The notes: a model not told the origin generated them from the letters alone. Shown: positions 32,569-42,220, counted from the stretch's first letter. The stretch is 64,000 nt of DNA from Naumovozyma dairenensis CBS 421 (GCF_000227115.2 NC_016479.1:186001-250000); one strand, 5' to 3'. Numbers and translations: made by a program.

Positions 32569-34136
32569 GCATCTCCAAGCAATTTTGATGTCAACCAATA
32601 ATGTATCTATTTATTTATTTCCTATATGAACCGTCGTTCACCGTAGATCAACTTATATAAAAAGTCCCCTTTATATACAGTTTAGTTTAGTCTGAGTACG
32701 TATATATACATATATCCTCTATTTTAAAGAAGGATTGTTTTTTCGTAACCATTTTTTGAAAACAAATTAGTATCGAGTTCATTGCACTTTGATGGATACA
32801 ATAAGAAAGCCCATGGGCTCTGTTTCAATTACTTACCTTTGCTCAGTTGGTTCACTTGTCTTACTTACGTAAGCTTCCTTTGAGATTTTCGGAGATCAAA
32901 AAGAAGGGGCCCAGTAAAGTTCCAATCACCAATAACAACGGCTCGAAACAGCACGTAAACAAATGTTGCGCTTCATATCTGCTTCTTCTCCATCATCATT
33001 TATGTATATCTACCTTTGACATACACGAAGTTTTATCATGCCAGAGAGGTTTTTATCTAGAAGTCGACCATCATGCATCAAAACAAAACAAACAAAATAT
33101 ATAGTCTCTGTATGTTTACTTTATATCCCTGCCATTACCCCCATATGCAAATATAGTCATTGCAATTCAGAGAGGGTATTATTACAAGCGCTGTAGCGGC
33201 TGCCCTGACACCCTTTTTCTCACCTAACCATGAATCTTCTGCAGGTGTTAATAAGAAAGCTAAAAATTAAATAAAAAACAATTGAATTTCAAAAACATGA
33301 CCTTGTCGAAGAAGGGTCCTCGTAGGTCTTTACTGAAGGACATGACTCACCATCATTAGCTAGCTGTACACAATAACATCAAAGCAATGGTTAGAGAAAC
33401 ATAAGGAGGGGTTCACATGCTGATATATAAAGATTCTATAAAGAAATGTCTGTTCTCTGTAGGAAACATGTTTATGAAATAACTAAATATAGATGATTAG
33501 ATGTTTTCGGTATAAAGGAAGAATTTGGTCCTGAAAATTTGCCACTAGAACATTTACAAATGAATCTTGTCAGAATGAAACGGACTTGGAAATGCCAAAA
33601 TTTTTTTTTTTGTACAGCAGTAATATTTAATGGCTTTCATTTAGGGTTTCACGTACTTACCTACATAAATGATTCTGATTCACCGACGCTTACAAAAGGA
33701 AGATTAGAAAAAAAATACCCAAGTAATTTCCTATCTATTATTTGAAGAATTCATATACAAATCCATACCTGTGCAAACGAGGTAGCCTACAAGGGAACTC
33801 CAAGCTAAATCTCTTTATATATGTATATTTTTATTTGTGAACGCTATATCTGCATGGCTTTTTCATTTTATTTCGTGACATCTGTATTTTCCCTGACGCT
33901 TTTTAATCTTCATGGAATTTTTTTTCTGGCGAACATAAGGTTAACTGAAAGGTGAAAAAACAGTACGTAAGTATATTCTATAAAATAATTTAGGCTATAC
34001 AAGATAAAAACAGGGTCTTTAGATCAAATAAATAGATGAACCGATCAAAACTTTCTTCTTATCAGCTTCATTTACCGAAAGGACCTATACACTAACTTCA
34101 GTACTATTTACTGCAACCAATTAATCATTCTGAACA
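32569..34136. other. Intergenic region between CCP1 and PAM17
   Basis: These 1.57 kb have no supported ORF, tRNA or snoRNA. A weak centromere-like arrangement near 33413-33490 was considered and rejected. The right end is the PAM17 promoter. Confidence 0.5.
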
Positions 34137-34736
34137 ATGTTCTCATCTCCAGCTAAACTTACTGCAGGGACAATTACAAGATCTTTAACATCTTTACCCT
34201 TAAGAAACTCTCTTATGGGCTCTGTCTCCCAAAGATTTATGTCTACCAAGAATAATGACCCCAAAACTAATGACAATAATCAAAACTTAACATGGACAAA
34301 TTTCTTCCAATTGAGAAAACAACAACGTCGGATCAATGTCGGATCATCCGCTTTCACTGCATTCCTTGGGTGTAATATCTCATGGGTGTATCTTTCCACG
34401 ATGGAAATAGATCCTACTCAAATGATATTTGGGTTTGATCCATTAGTGGTTATTTCCGCAGGTTTAGTCGCATCCGGTGCGTTAGGCTATTTGTTTGGTC
34501 CATTATTTGGATCTCAATTGTTTAAATTAACACATAGAAAATCCTTAAATGAGTTCAATTTGAAAAATAAGGAATTTTTAAAACATATCATTGAAAATAG
34601 AGTAGATGCTTCTTCACAAAGTTTTAGTAATCCTGTTCCAGACTATTATGGGGAGAGGGTCGGATCTTTAAAGGAATATAGGCAATGGTTAAGGGATTGT
34701 CATTCCTATGCAAGAAAGGCCAAAGAGTTCCTTTGA
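34137..34736 (+). CDS. PAM17: Presequence translocase motor subunit Pam17
   Basis: This inner-membrane protein of the TIM23 import motor helps assemble Pam16-Pam18. Its 199 residues match the family (197). A mitochondrial presequence rich in S, T and R covers about residues 1-37. Two hydrophobic segments follow (FTAFLGCNISWVYLS near 73-87 and PLVVISAGLVASGALGYLFG near 103-122). It ends with YYGERVGSLKEYRQWLRDC, a strongly conserved Pam17 block. It lies between CCP1 and OAF3 as YKR065C does. Confidence 0.96.
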   Translation: MFSSPAKLTAGTITRSLTSLPLRNSLMGSVSQRFMSTKNNDPKTNDNNQNLTWTNFFQLRKQQRRINVGSSAFTAFLGCNISWVYLSTMEIDPTQMIFGFDPLVVISAGLVASGALGYLFGPLFGSQLFKLTHRKSLNEFNLKNKEFLKHIIENRVDASSQSFSNPVPDYYGERVGSLKEYRQWLRDCHSYARKAKEFL

Positions 34737-34930
34737 TTAATGAGTTTAGTGGCCCCCTAAGACGACAGAAAGGAATAAGAGTTAGGAATCCCAGTAACTA
34801 ATAATAACCTGTATTATTTAATTGTTACATACTATTTCTTCATATAAAAAACATTGTATATAGTGAATAAAGAAAAAAAAATTAGTAATGGATAATGTTC
34901 ATCTCTTGATATACTTTATTGGTGGTCCTT

Positions 34931-37918
34931 TCAAAAAAATGATATGAAATCCAATGGTTCGAAAATCTCTTGCAACAAACCAAAGTTGGAAGGTTCAATC
35001 TCTACTAGCCCATCAGTTGGATTAATTTCTTGGGAAAGGTCTTGTGGTGGACTATGCAGATCATCATTTAACCAGGCAAGGTTGGACCATGATGAAGGTA
35101 AAGTATCCAATTCAGCAGCAATTATTGGTTGAACATTTACGTCTGCTTTACCTTGAGGTTGTAATTTCGTTCTTAATTTCTCATCAACATTAGCAGTACT
35201 TTGAGCAAGTTGTGAACTAGCATCATCATAGAATGATGCGAAGATATTGAAGTTTTGAGTATATTTGTCAATTAGGAAATGTTCAATAATATCTTCATGA
35301 AGATTTAACTTGAATGCAGAATCATATTGTCCAATAGGATAAACAGATGAATCCCAAACATCGATAATTCTTTTTCTATCATCAGATGATGTTGAAGTTT
35401 TCATTTTTATTTCTTCAACCAATTTCGTCACTAAGGGAAGCATTTCGGATAATGTTGTTCTCTTACTATAATCTTTATCATTTTCGTATTGTTCTTTATT
35501 GAACTCTAATTCATAGACTAAAAATTCTAATATAATTTGCCATGCATCTTTATCCATGGGTCGATTCAGTAACTTGTAACTTAATTTAGCAGTGAACATT
35601 TTTTTAAAACATCTGTAATATTCAAATCCAAATTCATTGAAATAAATCGACGAGATACCATATAAGAATTTAACCATCAAATTTCTTGAAGAATGATCCA
35701 ATTGTTTGAATCTACTTACTCTCAGGATAAAACTTGGTAACAACACACAAAGTTTATTAGCAACAATTTCAACAATTCTATTAGTGTAAAATTTAGTAAA
35801 AGGGTTCAATATATCATTTGAATTCTCATTGTAGAAAATGGAATAACATCTTTGTGCCACATATATTAATTGATCCCATAATTGTTGTGCTGAGCTATGA
35901 AATTTCATAAAATTTAAATCATATTCATAAAAGATCATTTTGGCGTGTAAAATTGCTAACGAAAACAAATCTAACATCCATTGAAATTCGAAATTCAAAT
36001 GATTCTTATCATGCAAATACTTTTGCAAGACTTTAAATCCATTCTCCAGTTCATCCTTTAAGACTTCCACTTGAACTAAATCCACGTGAGATGGTAAATC
36101 ATTAATTAAATCATTAATTTTCATAATCAAATGATCCAATTCTACAATCTTAACAAACCAAGAATCCAATCCAATCTTATTACCGTTAAAGGGGAAAGAT
36201 TTCCCAATCAAACATTCTTGACCATTAACAAGACACATCTTCCTATCCCAAAATAAGACATAACACCAAATTAATTTAAAAATTCGTTCATACTCTGAGG
36301 CATCCATAATCTCTAAATTTGGTCTTGTTGCCTTTGAAATTTTGAAAAATCTTCCTTCAGTTTCTAATAGACACGTCCAATTAATACCTACTTCTTTACA
36401 ACTAGCAATAATGGTACCCATAAGTACTTGATTTTGTTGAGCTTCTTGACCATCCCCGTCTTCAGGTGCACACCAATGATAGAATCTCAATAAGATTAGA
36501 CATTGTAATTGTAACAATGTACATTTTCTCAAAGTTTTCATTTGGAATAAATATTGATTTACTATTGCTATATATTTCGTTGAATCTAAGTTTAAAATAT
36601 CTTGATTTAAATCATGAGAAATCTTAGAGAACTCTAATGATAATTGTGTCAAACGTGATATGATTAGAATAATGCAATAAACTACATGATCAAAATCTTT
36701 TAATGATATTGATGATTCTGTTTCAATCCTATTATAAAGTATTTCAAATTCATTAGTCAAAATTCTCATATTGAAAATAGGGATCATATCGAGTATATTA
36801 GATTCAAAAAATGGTAATATTTTATTGAGGAATAAATCTCGGGGTGGGATATATTTTTTAGCGATTGTTTCTAAATTATCAAATCTTGTTGAATCATTTC
36901 TTCTATATTTGGCGAATTTTTCAAAAATTGCCTTATGTATCATTTGATGTTGTTTATAAAAGGAAGTAGAAGTATGTAGTTGATTTCTTGTTTCTTCATC
37001 TAATTGTTGTTGTGCTGATAATGGTCTTTCTTCAGCTTGTGCATTTTGTAGTCTTTTTTGCTTTTGTCGTTCTTGTTCCTTTGCTGAATCAAATGCTGTT
37101 AATGTTTCAAAGGATACTGGTAAACTTGGGTTTGTAATATCACTCTGTTTCACCTTCAATTTTTGCATTGTCTTTTCAATGGCAATACTACGAAATATAG
37201 TCATGGCTTTCAAGTATGGGTCTCTATGATCCATTGAAGAATCTGTAAACATTGAGAATAACGTCACTGCAGACCTTTTCGTCTCGATATAGTACCCATT
37301 GGGGATAAGATTAATATATTCTGGTTCTTGGTGATGAATGGGAGTAATTAATTGCATTGACGTTGTTGTAACCATATCTGGAGATCTTGTAAGAGTATGT
37401 CTATCGGAAGGTTTCAACAATTTCACCCTCTTAGGCATGAAGTTGCTATGAGGAGTAGATAATAAATGTGTTCCATAAGAAGCTTGAGGTGGGATAACCG
37501 TAGTAATAGGAGAATCATCACCACTGTTATTATTTGATACTGGATTAATTGGAATATTTGATATTGAAGATTTACGTGATTTAGATGGTTTTACCTTCGG
37601 TACTTCTGGGATATAAAAGCATGAATTCCCATCGCCTAATCTTTTGCAAGTTCCGCAGGGTCTACTTCTATCACATTTACTTTTCCTTTTCTTACAATTT
37701 GTGCATACGACGGTAGATCTATGACGTTTCCTTGATGGTTGATTCGGGGTATTATTATTGTTATACGATTGATTGTTTGGCGTATGGTTTTGGTTTATTA
37801 TATTATTACTTCCAGCATCATTCTTATTATTATTGTTATTGTCATTATTATCATCATTATAATCTCCATTGAGCATTTCAGAGGAATTGAACATCTGACT
37901 CTTTGGTATTTTTGACAT
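34931..37918 (-). CDS. OAF3: Zn(II)2Cys6 transcription factor Oaf3
   Basis: Oaf3 represses oleate-responsive genes in S. cerevisiae. It is 995 residues here against 863, the extra length being mostly the asparagine-rich N-terminus. The zinc cluster has C72, C75, C82, C88, C91 and C100 (C-X2-C-X6-C-X5-C-X2-C-X8-C), preceded by a basic RKRHR. A linker and a long helical middle homology region follow, as in other fungal binuclear-cluster regulators. The identification relies on its place between PAM17 and LAS1 (YKR064W) as well as the domain layout. Confidence 0.9.
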   Translation of the reverse strand: MSKIPKSQMFNSSEMLNGDYNDDNNDNNNNNKNDAGSNNIINQNHTPNNQSYNNNNTPNQPSRKRHRSTVVCTNCKKRKSKCDRSRPCGTCKRLGDGNSCFYIPEVPKVKPSKSRKSSISNIPINPVSNNNSGDDSPITTVIPPQASYGTHLLSTPHSNFMPKRVKLLKPSDRHTLTRSPDMVTTTSMQLITPIHHQEPEYINLIPNGYYIETKRSAVTLFSMFTDSSMDHRDPYLKAMTIFRSIAIEKTMQKLKVKQSDITNPSLPVSFETLTAFDSAKEQERQKQKRLQNAQAEERPLSAQQQLDEETRNQLHTSTSFYKQHQMIHKAIFEKFAKYRRNDSTRFDNLETIAKKYIPPRDLFLNKILPFFESNILDMIPIFNMRILTNEFEILYNRIETESSISLKDFDHVVYCIILIISRLTQLSLEFSKISHDLNQDILNLDSTKYIAIVNQYLFQMKTLRKCTLLQLQCLILLRFYHWCAPEDGDGQEAQQNQVLMGTIIASCKEVGINWTCLLETEGRFFKISKATRPNLEIMDASEYERIFKLIWCYVLFWDRKMCLVNGQECLIGKSFPFNGNKIGLDSWFVKIVELDHLIMKINDLINDLPSHVDLVQVEVLKDELENGFKVLQKYLHDKNHLNFEFQWMLDLFSLAILHAKMIFYEYDLNFMKFHSSAQQLWDQLIYVAQRCYSIFYNENSNDILNPFTKFYTNRIVEIVANKLCVLLPSFILRVSRFKQLDHSSRNLMVKFLYGISSIYFNEFGFEYYRCFKKMFTAKLSYKLLNRPMDKDAWQIILEFLVYELEFNKEQYENDKDYSKRTTLSEMLPLVTKLVEEIKMKTSTSSDDRKRIIDVWDSSVYPIGQYDSAFKLNLHEDIIEHFLIDKYTQNFNIFASFYDDASSQLAQSTANVDEKLRTKLQPQGKADVNVQPIIAAELDTLPSSWSNLAWLNDDLHSPPQDLSQEINPTDGLVEIEPSNFGLLQEIFEPLDFISFF

Positions 37919-38145
37919 TTTTTCGGTCCTTTCACCTATATCCTTACATAATATTTTTCCATGTTTATATAATCTAACCTTTATTTTTATTTCAAGTGAT
38001 CTTTAAATTTTTAAAAATACAATAAACGAATATTTTTTCACTTTGAACAAATTTATTGTCAGAAGAAAGAAAGATTGGAATTGATGAGGAAGATGAACAT
38101 GGCCTAGTAGGTACTGGTTCAGTGACAAAAAGTGTATGTGCAGGG

Positions 38146-39807
38146 ATGGTTCCAGCAAGGATTACTCCATGGAGAGATTCCATTGAATTAGAAACGTTAA
38201 AAGGATGGTTTTATGATCATAAACTTGGTACGAAACAAAATGAAGACCAAAGATCAAGAGCCATTTTGAAAGTGATGAGTTATAGATTAAAAGGTTCACA
38301 ATATATACCGCATGTTGTTTCTACTACTTCTCAAATTACGACATCAATCCTCTTAGATGAGTCCTCTTCTAACTCTTGCGACATTGATGAAATGAATGTT
38401 AGATTAAGTTACATGATGTCTTTGATTAGATTTGTTAATGGTGTGTTAGATCCGACACAACAGTCTGAATTTGCCATACCATTACATGTATTGGCTAAGA
38501 AAGTTGGATTATCATCATGGCTTGTTGATTTAAGACATTGGGGTACTCATGAAAGAGATTTACCTGGTATTGATATTTTAAGAATTGCTAGTCAAGAAGC
38601 TTTAGAATGGTTATGGGTAAATTATTGGAATAACGATGAATTGGAAGATGAGAAGGATAATGAAGGTGAAGAAGATGAAGATAGTGAAGCGTATCAACAA
38701 AGAATGTTGGTACTGGAACTATGTGAATCTTTAGATAACTTGATAACACTATGGAAGAAGAGAAGAAACTTTCTAGAAGAAGAGAAATGGATATGGGAAA
38801 ATGATAGCAATGTTATTACAAGTTCTAATTTTGTTGTTAATGAACCTACGAAGAAGAAGAATAAGACTAAGAAAAAGCACAATCAGGAAATTACACCTCA
38901 AGACGAGATAAATTCATTTGCATTTAATTTTAGAGATATATGGAAGCAATTGAATAGTATTGAAAATAAGACAATAGAACCAATTCAAGAAACTTCTCAA
39001 ATAGACAAGTTTATTGTGAAAGTTGTACTTAAGAATTTTGATCCATTATTAATTGAATTTTTAAGTTGTAAAATTAATAATTTTGAATTTGAAGTGCTTA
39101 AATGGCTGATCAATTGTTTCTCAGAAGCAGATACAAATACAAATACAAATACGTCGCAGAAGGATAAAACATTATCATTATTGAAGAAACGATTCCCTAA
39201 ATGGAAAGATTTACAAAATAAATTGTTAAACTTAATAATCAATGGAATTAATTTAAAGATATTTTTAAATGATTGGAATGTATTTTGGAAAGACTTACTA
39301 TGTACATCCAAATTAAATATCAACTTGTTCATCTTAGAAAGAATATCTGACAGGTTAAGTGAACAAGCGAATAATAATAATAATGATTCATGGAGGCAGC
39401 GACAATTTAAGAAAAAGAAGAAGAAACATTTGGAAGGAAAGATGGATGAAATACAGAAGGAAATTAACACATATGTAGATTCTCTGACGAAACAATATGG
39501 AGAAAGTGGGATGGTATTATTTTATGATTTCGGGGTATCGAAAAAGTCTCAAATAGTGTCGGATAATGAAATAAATGAAAGCAAAGGACCAGAATCAGAA
39601 TCGAGTGCATTTATCAATGGTATTTTAGGTGATTTAGCCAACTTGAAGAAAAGGATGCATAATGGTAATGGTACTGACAGTAATGAGAAGAAAAGGAAGT
39701 TGAATAATAACGATAACAAGAAGTATTGGTCAAAAATTGATGATTGGGAACCTACGCCATTGGTATATTACCACAATAGTCGTTGTAACATTTGCATGAT
39801 TTTATAG
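38146..39807 (+). CDS. LAS1: rRNA ITS2 endonuclease Las1
   Basis: This HEPN nuclease cuts the ITS2 spacer of pre-rRNA together with Grc3, starting 5.8S and 25S maturation. From the ATG at 38146 it is 553 residues (502 in S. cerevisiae). The N-terminus MVPARITPWRDSIELE aligns with the family. The HEPN catalytic R-X4-H is R130 and H135 in LRHWGTHERDLPG. A coiled-coil, lysine-rich middle precedes the short C-terminal peptide that contacts Grc3 (KIDDWEPTPL). The frame is open for 30 codons upstream without an ATG. It is divergent with OAF3 as in S. cerevisiae (YKR063C). Confidence 0.96.
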   Translation: MVPARITPWRDSIELETLKGWFYDHKLGTKQNEDQRSRAILKVMSYRLKGSQYIPHVVSTTSQITTSILLDESSSNSCDIDEMNVRLSYMMSLIRFVNGVLDPTQQSEFAIPLHVLAKKVGLSSWLVDLRHWGTHERDLPGIDILRIASQEALEWLWVNYWNNDELEDEKDNEGEEDEDSEAYQQRMLVLELCESLDNLITLWKKRRNFLEEEKWIWENDSNVITSSNFVVNEPTKKKNKTKKKHNQEITPQDEINSFAFNFRDIWKQLNSIENKTIEPIQETSQIDKFIVKVVLKNFDPLLIEFLSCKINNFEFEVLKWLINCFSEADTNTNTNTSQKDKTLSLLKKRFPKWKDLQNKLLNLIINGINLKIFLNDWNVFWKDLLCTSKLNINLFILERISDRLSEQANNNNNDSWRQRQFKKKKKKHLEGKMDEIQKEINTYVDSLTKQYGESGMVLFYDFGVSKKSQIVSDNEINESKGPESESSAFINGILGDLANLKKRMHNGNGTDSNEKKRKLNNNDNKKYWSKIDDWEPTPLVYYHNSRCNICMIL

Positions 39808-40121
39808 ATCTTATAAATATATCCAGAACTATGAAGTACTTCTCTGAATTCTAATACTTAACTCTTGTTTAGTTGTTTCAAGTAAGAATATATGCTAGTT
39901 CTTGAATGAGGGAAACCATTATCCTAAGTTGTTTCCTAGATTAATAACAGGCAACTCAGGAGCTCAACTAAGTATTGACTTGTGTTATTTCCTATTACTG
40001 AAGGGCATAGTCTCATTTTGTGATTGAGCTATCTATATCTCGTTGTTACTTCGAGAACAATCATTATTGAAGACGAATATACAAATTAAAAATTACAAGG
40101 AAAAAAGGATTTTAATAGTTG
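39808..40121. other. Intergenic region between LAS1 and U14
   Basis: These 314 bp contain potential stems (AATACTTA near 39854 with TAAGTATT near 39969, and AGCTCAA near 39961 with TTGAGCT near 40024). An H/ACA RNA was considered but boxes are not convincing. Confidence 0.4.
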
Positions 40122-40247
40122 ATCACTCAGACATCCTAGGAAGGTCTCAATTAAGAGCGGTCACTGAGGGTACTAAAGATGGGTTCTTAAGCGTACTCCT
40201 ACCGTGGAAACTGCGAATGTAAAGGTACACACTTTCATCACTGTGAT
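40122..40247 (-). ncRNA. SNR128: U14 box C/D snoRNA
   Basis: U14 is needed for 18S rRNA processing and guides 2'-O-methylation of 18S C414. On the minus strand this is 126 nt, the S. cerevisiae length. Terminal ATCAC and GTGAT pair. Box C (GTGATGA, 40235-40241) and box D (CTGA, 40127-40130) are intact. Domain A (CATTCGCAGTTTCCAC) is complementary to the 18S GUGAAACUGCGAAUG segment. The guide next to box D (CCTTCCTAGGATGT) pairs with 18S ACAUCCAAGGAAGG with one mismatch. The yeast-specific Y-domain hairpin is conserved. It sits beside RPA34 as in S. cerevisiae. Confidence 0.97.
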
Positions 40248-40279
40248 CATTAAATATTATATAAGACAAATCGTTCAAA

Positions 40280-40304
40280 ATCAACATATACCTATACGTT
40301 TGAT
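40280..40304 (-). other. RNase III (Rnt1) AGNN-tetraloop hairpin in the snoRNA precursor
   Basis: On the minus strand a stem of ten pairs with one bulged A is capped by the tetraloop AGGT (40290-40293), the AGNN class bound by yeast Rnt1. It lies 33 nt upstream of U14, between snR190 and U14. Rnt1 cuts in this spacer of the S. cerevisiae dicistronic precursor. The hairpin is visible in the sequence; cleavage is inferred. Confidence 0.75.
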
Positions 40305-40371
40305 AATATCATATTCCTGGAAAAGAAAAGAAAAAAAGAAATGAATTTTGAAATATTTTTTTTTTATTGTT

Positions 40372-40550
40372 GGAAGAGGCTCAGAGATTTTGTTGAAATC
40401 GTGTAAATTTAATTACACTGGCAAGAAAAGTTGTAAAATGAACATCACCTCGAAAGGATCCGAACAAATACGAACGTGATAGAACCCCGTGTCGTCATGG
40501 TCGAATCGGACTGGGAAAGAAGAGACACCGTTATCATCATAGCACCTCCC
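40372..40550 (-). ncRNA. SNR190: snR190 box C/D snoRNA
   Basis: This snoRNA binds 25S pre-rRNA and helps fold early pre-60S particles. On the minus strand, box C (ATGATGA, 40534-40540) and box D (CTGA, 40381-40384) are flanked by a terminal stem: GGGAGGTGC pairs with GCCTCTTCC at eight of nine positions. A C'-like GTGATGT lies at 40442-40448. The approximate length is 179 nt, against 190 in S. cerevisiae. It is upstream of U14 on the same strand, as in the known S. cerevisiae dicistron. Ends are set from the stem and may be off by several bases. The call rests on boxes, stem and position. Confidence 0.85.
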
Positions 40551-40965
40551 GTTTTTTTGCGAAAAAAAAAAACAAAAAATATAAAGCACAACAAAAAAAT
40601 ATTTCCATCCAAATTATTTGATTCTTTTCATTTCCATGAAAACTATTCATCCTTGAATAGATAGTATCAAACTGATATTGTATGCATGCATTAACTTGAC
40701 CGCCGTGTCTTTGTTAGTTATTATGTTTTATATTATGAACAACATAAACAAAAACAAATAATACAGTAGAAGTATGATTTCATTGGTATTTAATAGACGA
40801 GATTTGCCACTCTTTATATAGTTTTACTTTCCAACTATATTCTTATGTGCTTTTTGCCCTCATTTAGAAAAAAAGTAGAAGAAAAAAATACAGAAAACTG
40901 ATAAAGTTTTTTTTCAATGGAGCATCCAGACACCCCATACTGTGCTTTTCAGTTACATGTTTTTG

Positions 40966-40973
40966 TTAGGGTT
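40966..40973 (-). promoter_or_regulatory. Tbf1-type site (AACCCTAA)
   Basis: TTAGGGTT on plus reads AACCCTAA on minus, the ARCCCTAA consensus of Tbf1, a general activator of yeast snoRNA genes. It lies about 415 bp upstream of snR190. Confidence 0.6.
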
Positions 40974-40984
40974 TGAAAACATAA

Positions 40985-41049
40985 ATCACGTGAAATGGAA
41001 GTCCAGACGTTGGCACGTGATATCAAGTATCTAAGATCCCCACCACGTG
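40985..41049. promoter_or_regulatory. Cluster of three CACGTG E-boxes
   Basis: CACGTG occurs at 40987-40992, 41014-41019 and 41044-41049. The first two have the extended Cbf1 form ATCACGTG, in opposite orientations. Cbf1 and Pho4 bind this core. Three copies within 65 bp is far above chance. Confidence 0.75.
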
Positions 41050-41084
41050 CAGTATAATTTTATAGTCCGGGTAACAGCCCAAAG

Positions 41085-41096
41085 TGAAAAATTTTC
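41085..41096 (+). promoter_or_regulatory. RRPE element
   Basis: TGAAAAATTTTC matches the rRNA-processing element bound by Stb3. It lies 26 bp before the PAC element, the usual pairing in ribosome-biogenesis genes. Confidence 0.75.
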
Positions 41097-41111
41097 TGGA
41101 AAAAAAATTTA

Positions 41112-41121
41112 GCGATGAGCT
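41112..41121 (+). promoter_or_regulatory. PAC element
   Basis: GCGATGAGCT is the full polymerase A and C box bound by the repressors Dot6 and Tod6. It lies 150 bp upstream of the RPA34 start, the typical distance. Confidence 0.85.
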
Positions 41122-41270
41122 ATTGATGTCAATCAAGATACTGGTTGAAACAAGAAATGGCCTCAGTATAATAGACATTACCAATACAATAAACATTGAC
41201 TACTTCAAGAAAGCTGTGATTGAATAACTGGGAAAAGCTGCTTTTTTGATAATCAAAAAGACGAAACGCA

Positions 41271-41975
41271 ATGGCTCCAAAAACATCCACTCTTTCAAAA
41301 GAATATATATCAGAGTCCGAGTCTGAATCAAGTTCAGATTCTGACTTAGAAACCATTGAAAATGTGGAATTCAAACCACCTTCCGATTATAAGAAATGCT
41401 CTCATTTGAAAAAATTTAAATTATCACATAAATCAAAAGATGAAGAAATTTGGCTATTCAGTCTACCAAATTCTATAGATCTATCATCTTTGAAAACTTT
41501 ACCCTTACCAATCAATAATGACAAATCTGATAATATAATACAAATATTAAATAAAAACTATAACGTTACACAAACGAGCCATAAGAGTAAAAATAACAAT
41601 GAATTCAGTAATTTGAAATTATTAGTTCCTAGCACAGATTCAAAGAAAGATTCATTAAAGATATTGTCTTCAAAAGACTCAATGGATTTTAATAGAATTT
41701 TCACATTGAGTGAAGTCACTGAAATACCAAAGATTGATATTGAAAAAGTTAAATTACCACGTAAAGATATACCACAATTGGAGAATCTAGAATTAAAACA
41801 TTTCCCAACTGGTTATGATTCAAATGATTTCATTACAGATGGAAATGACGAAAATACAATTGAAAATAATAAGAGTAAGTCAAAGAAACGTCATGGTGAT
41901 GACGATGATACCGAGAATAAAAAGAAGAAAAAGAAATCAAAGAAGGATAAATCAAAAAAGAAAGAAAAGAAATAA
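41271..41975 (+). CDS. RPA34: RNA polymerase I subunit A34.5
   Basis: This Pol I-specific subunit pairs with A49 to form a TFIIF-like module in the nucleolus. Its 234 residues match S. cerevisiae (233). The N-terminus MAPKTSTLSKEYISESESES is acidic and serine-rich. The core DYKKCSHLKKFKLSHKSKDEEIWLFSLPNSIDLS is diagnostic. The C-terminus is a lysine tail (KKKKKKSKKDKSKKKEKK). PAC and RRPE boxes upstream agree with ribosome-biogenesis control. It is YJL148W in S. cerevisiae, also beside snR190-U14. Confidence 0.97.
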   Translation: MAPKTSTLSKEYISESESESSSDSDLETIENVEFKPPSDYKKCSHLKKFKLSHKSKDEEIWLFSLPNSIDLSSLKTLPLPINNDKSDNIIQILNKNYNVTQTSHKSKNNNEFSNLKLLVPSTDSKKDSLKILSSKDSMDFNRIFTLSEVTEIPKIDIEKVKLPRKDIPQLENLELKHFPTGYDSNDFITDGNDENTIENNKSKSKKRHGDDDDTENKKKKKKSKKDKSKKKEKK

Positions 41976-41980
41976 ACACG

Positions 41981-42025
41981 ATACGATACAATACAATACA
42001 ATACAATACAATACAATACAATACG
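41981..42025. repeat. ATACA pentanucleotide microsatellite
   Basis: Nine pentamers in tandem: ATACG, seven ATACA, ATACG. The array starts six bases after the RPA34 stop codon, so it is probably in the 3' untranslated region. Confidence 0.9.
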
Positions 42026-42220
42026 ATAAAATGTATATAGGAAAAAATATTTACATATAACAAGCATTCCAATAAACACAATAAAGTAAAAAAAAAAGTT
42101 ATCGAACTTATTTATTTTATTATGGTTTAAGATATTATATCAGGTACATATATATACTTCATATGATTCGGTACGACTTTATATGTCCATTGAGAACAGG
42201 AAAACCTTTATGTATTCCTC

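Larger units (their letters stand above)
40551..41270. promoter_or_regulatory. Divergent promoter region snR190-U14 / RPA34
   Basis: This 720-bp region separates the snoRNA unit (leftward) from RPA34 (rightward). It contains a Tbf1-type TTAGGGTT, three CACGTG boxes, an RRPE and a PAC element, each listed. An ATATAAAA on the minus strand near 40726-40733 could be the snoRNA TATA. All are standard elements of ribosome-biogenesis or snoRNA promoters. Confidence 0.75.

Noticed and set aside
32847..33104. 85-codon open frame between CCP1 and PAM17
   Set aside because: It begins at TTG with no internal ATG near the start, and its composition is not protein-like.
33413..33500. Centromere-like arrangement: TTCACATG, then about 55 bp, then TGTTTATGAAATAACTAAA
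   Set aside because: The CDEI match fails at its first base, the spacer is too short and not extremely AT-rich, and the CDEIII-like part lacks the essential CCG.
39830..40100. Possible H/ACA snoRNA between LAS1 and U14 (such as snR42, which lies near KTR2 in S. cerevisiae as I recall)
   Set aside because: Stems can be drawn, but no convincing H box plus ACA tail in the right spacing was found, and snR42 would be expected next to the KTR gene rather than here.
40476..40664. 62-codon ORF on the plus strand
   Set aside because: It lies antisense to snR190 and its promoter and has no family resemblance.
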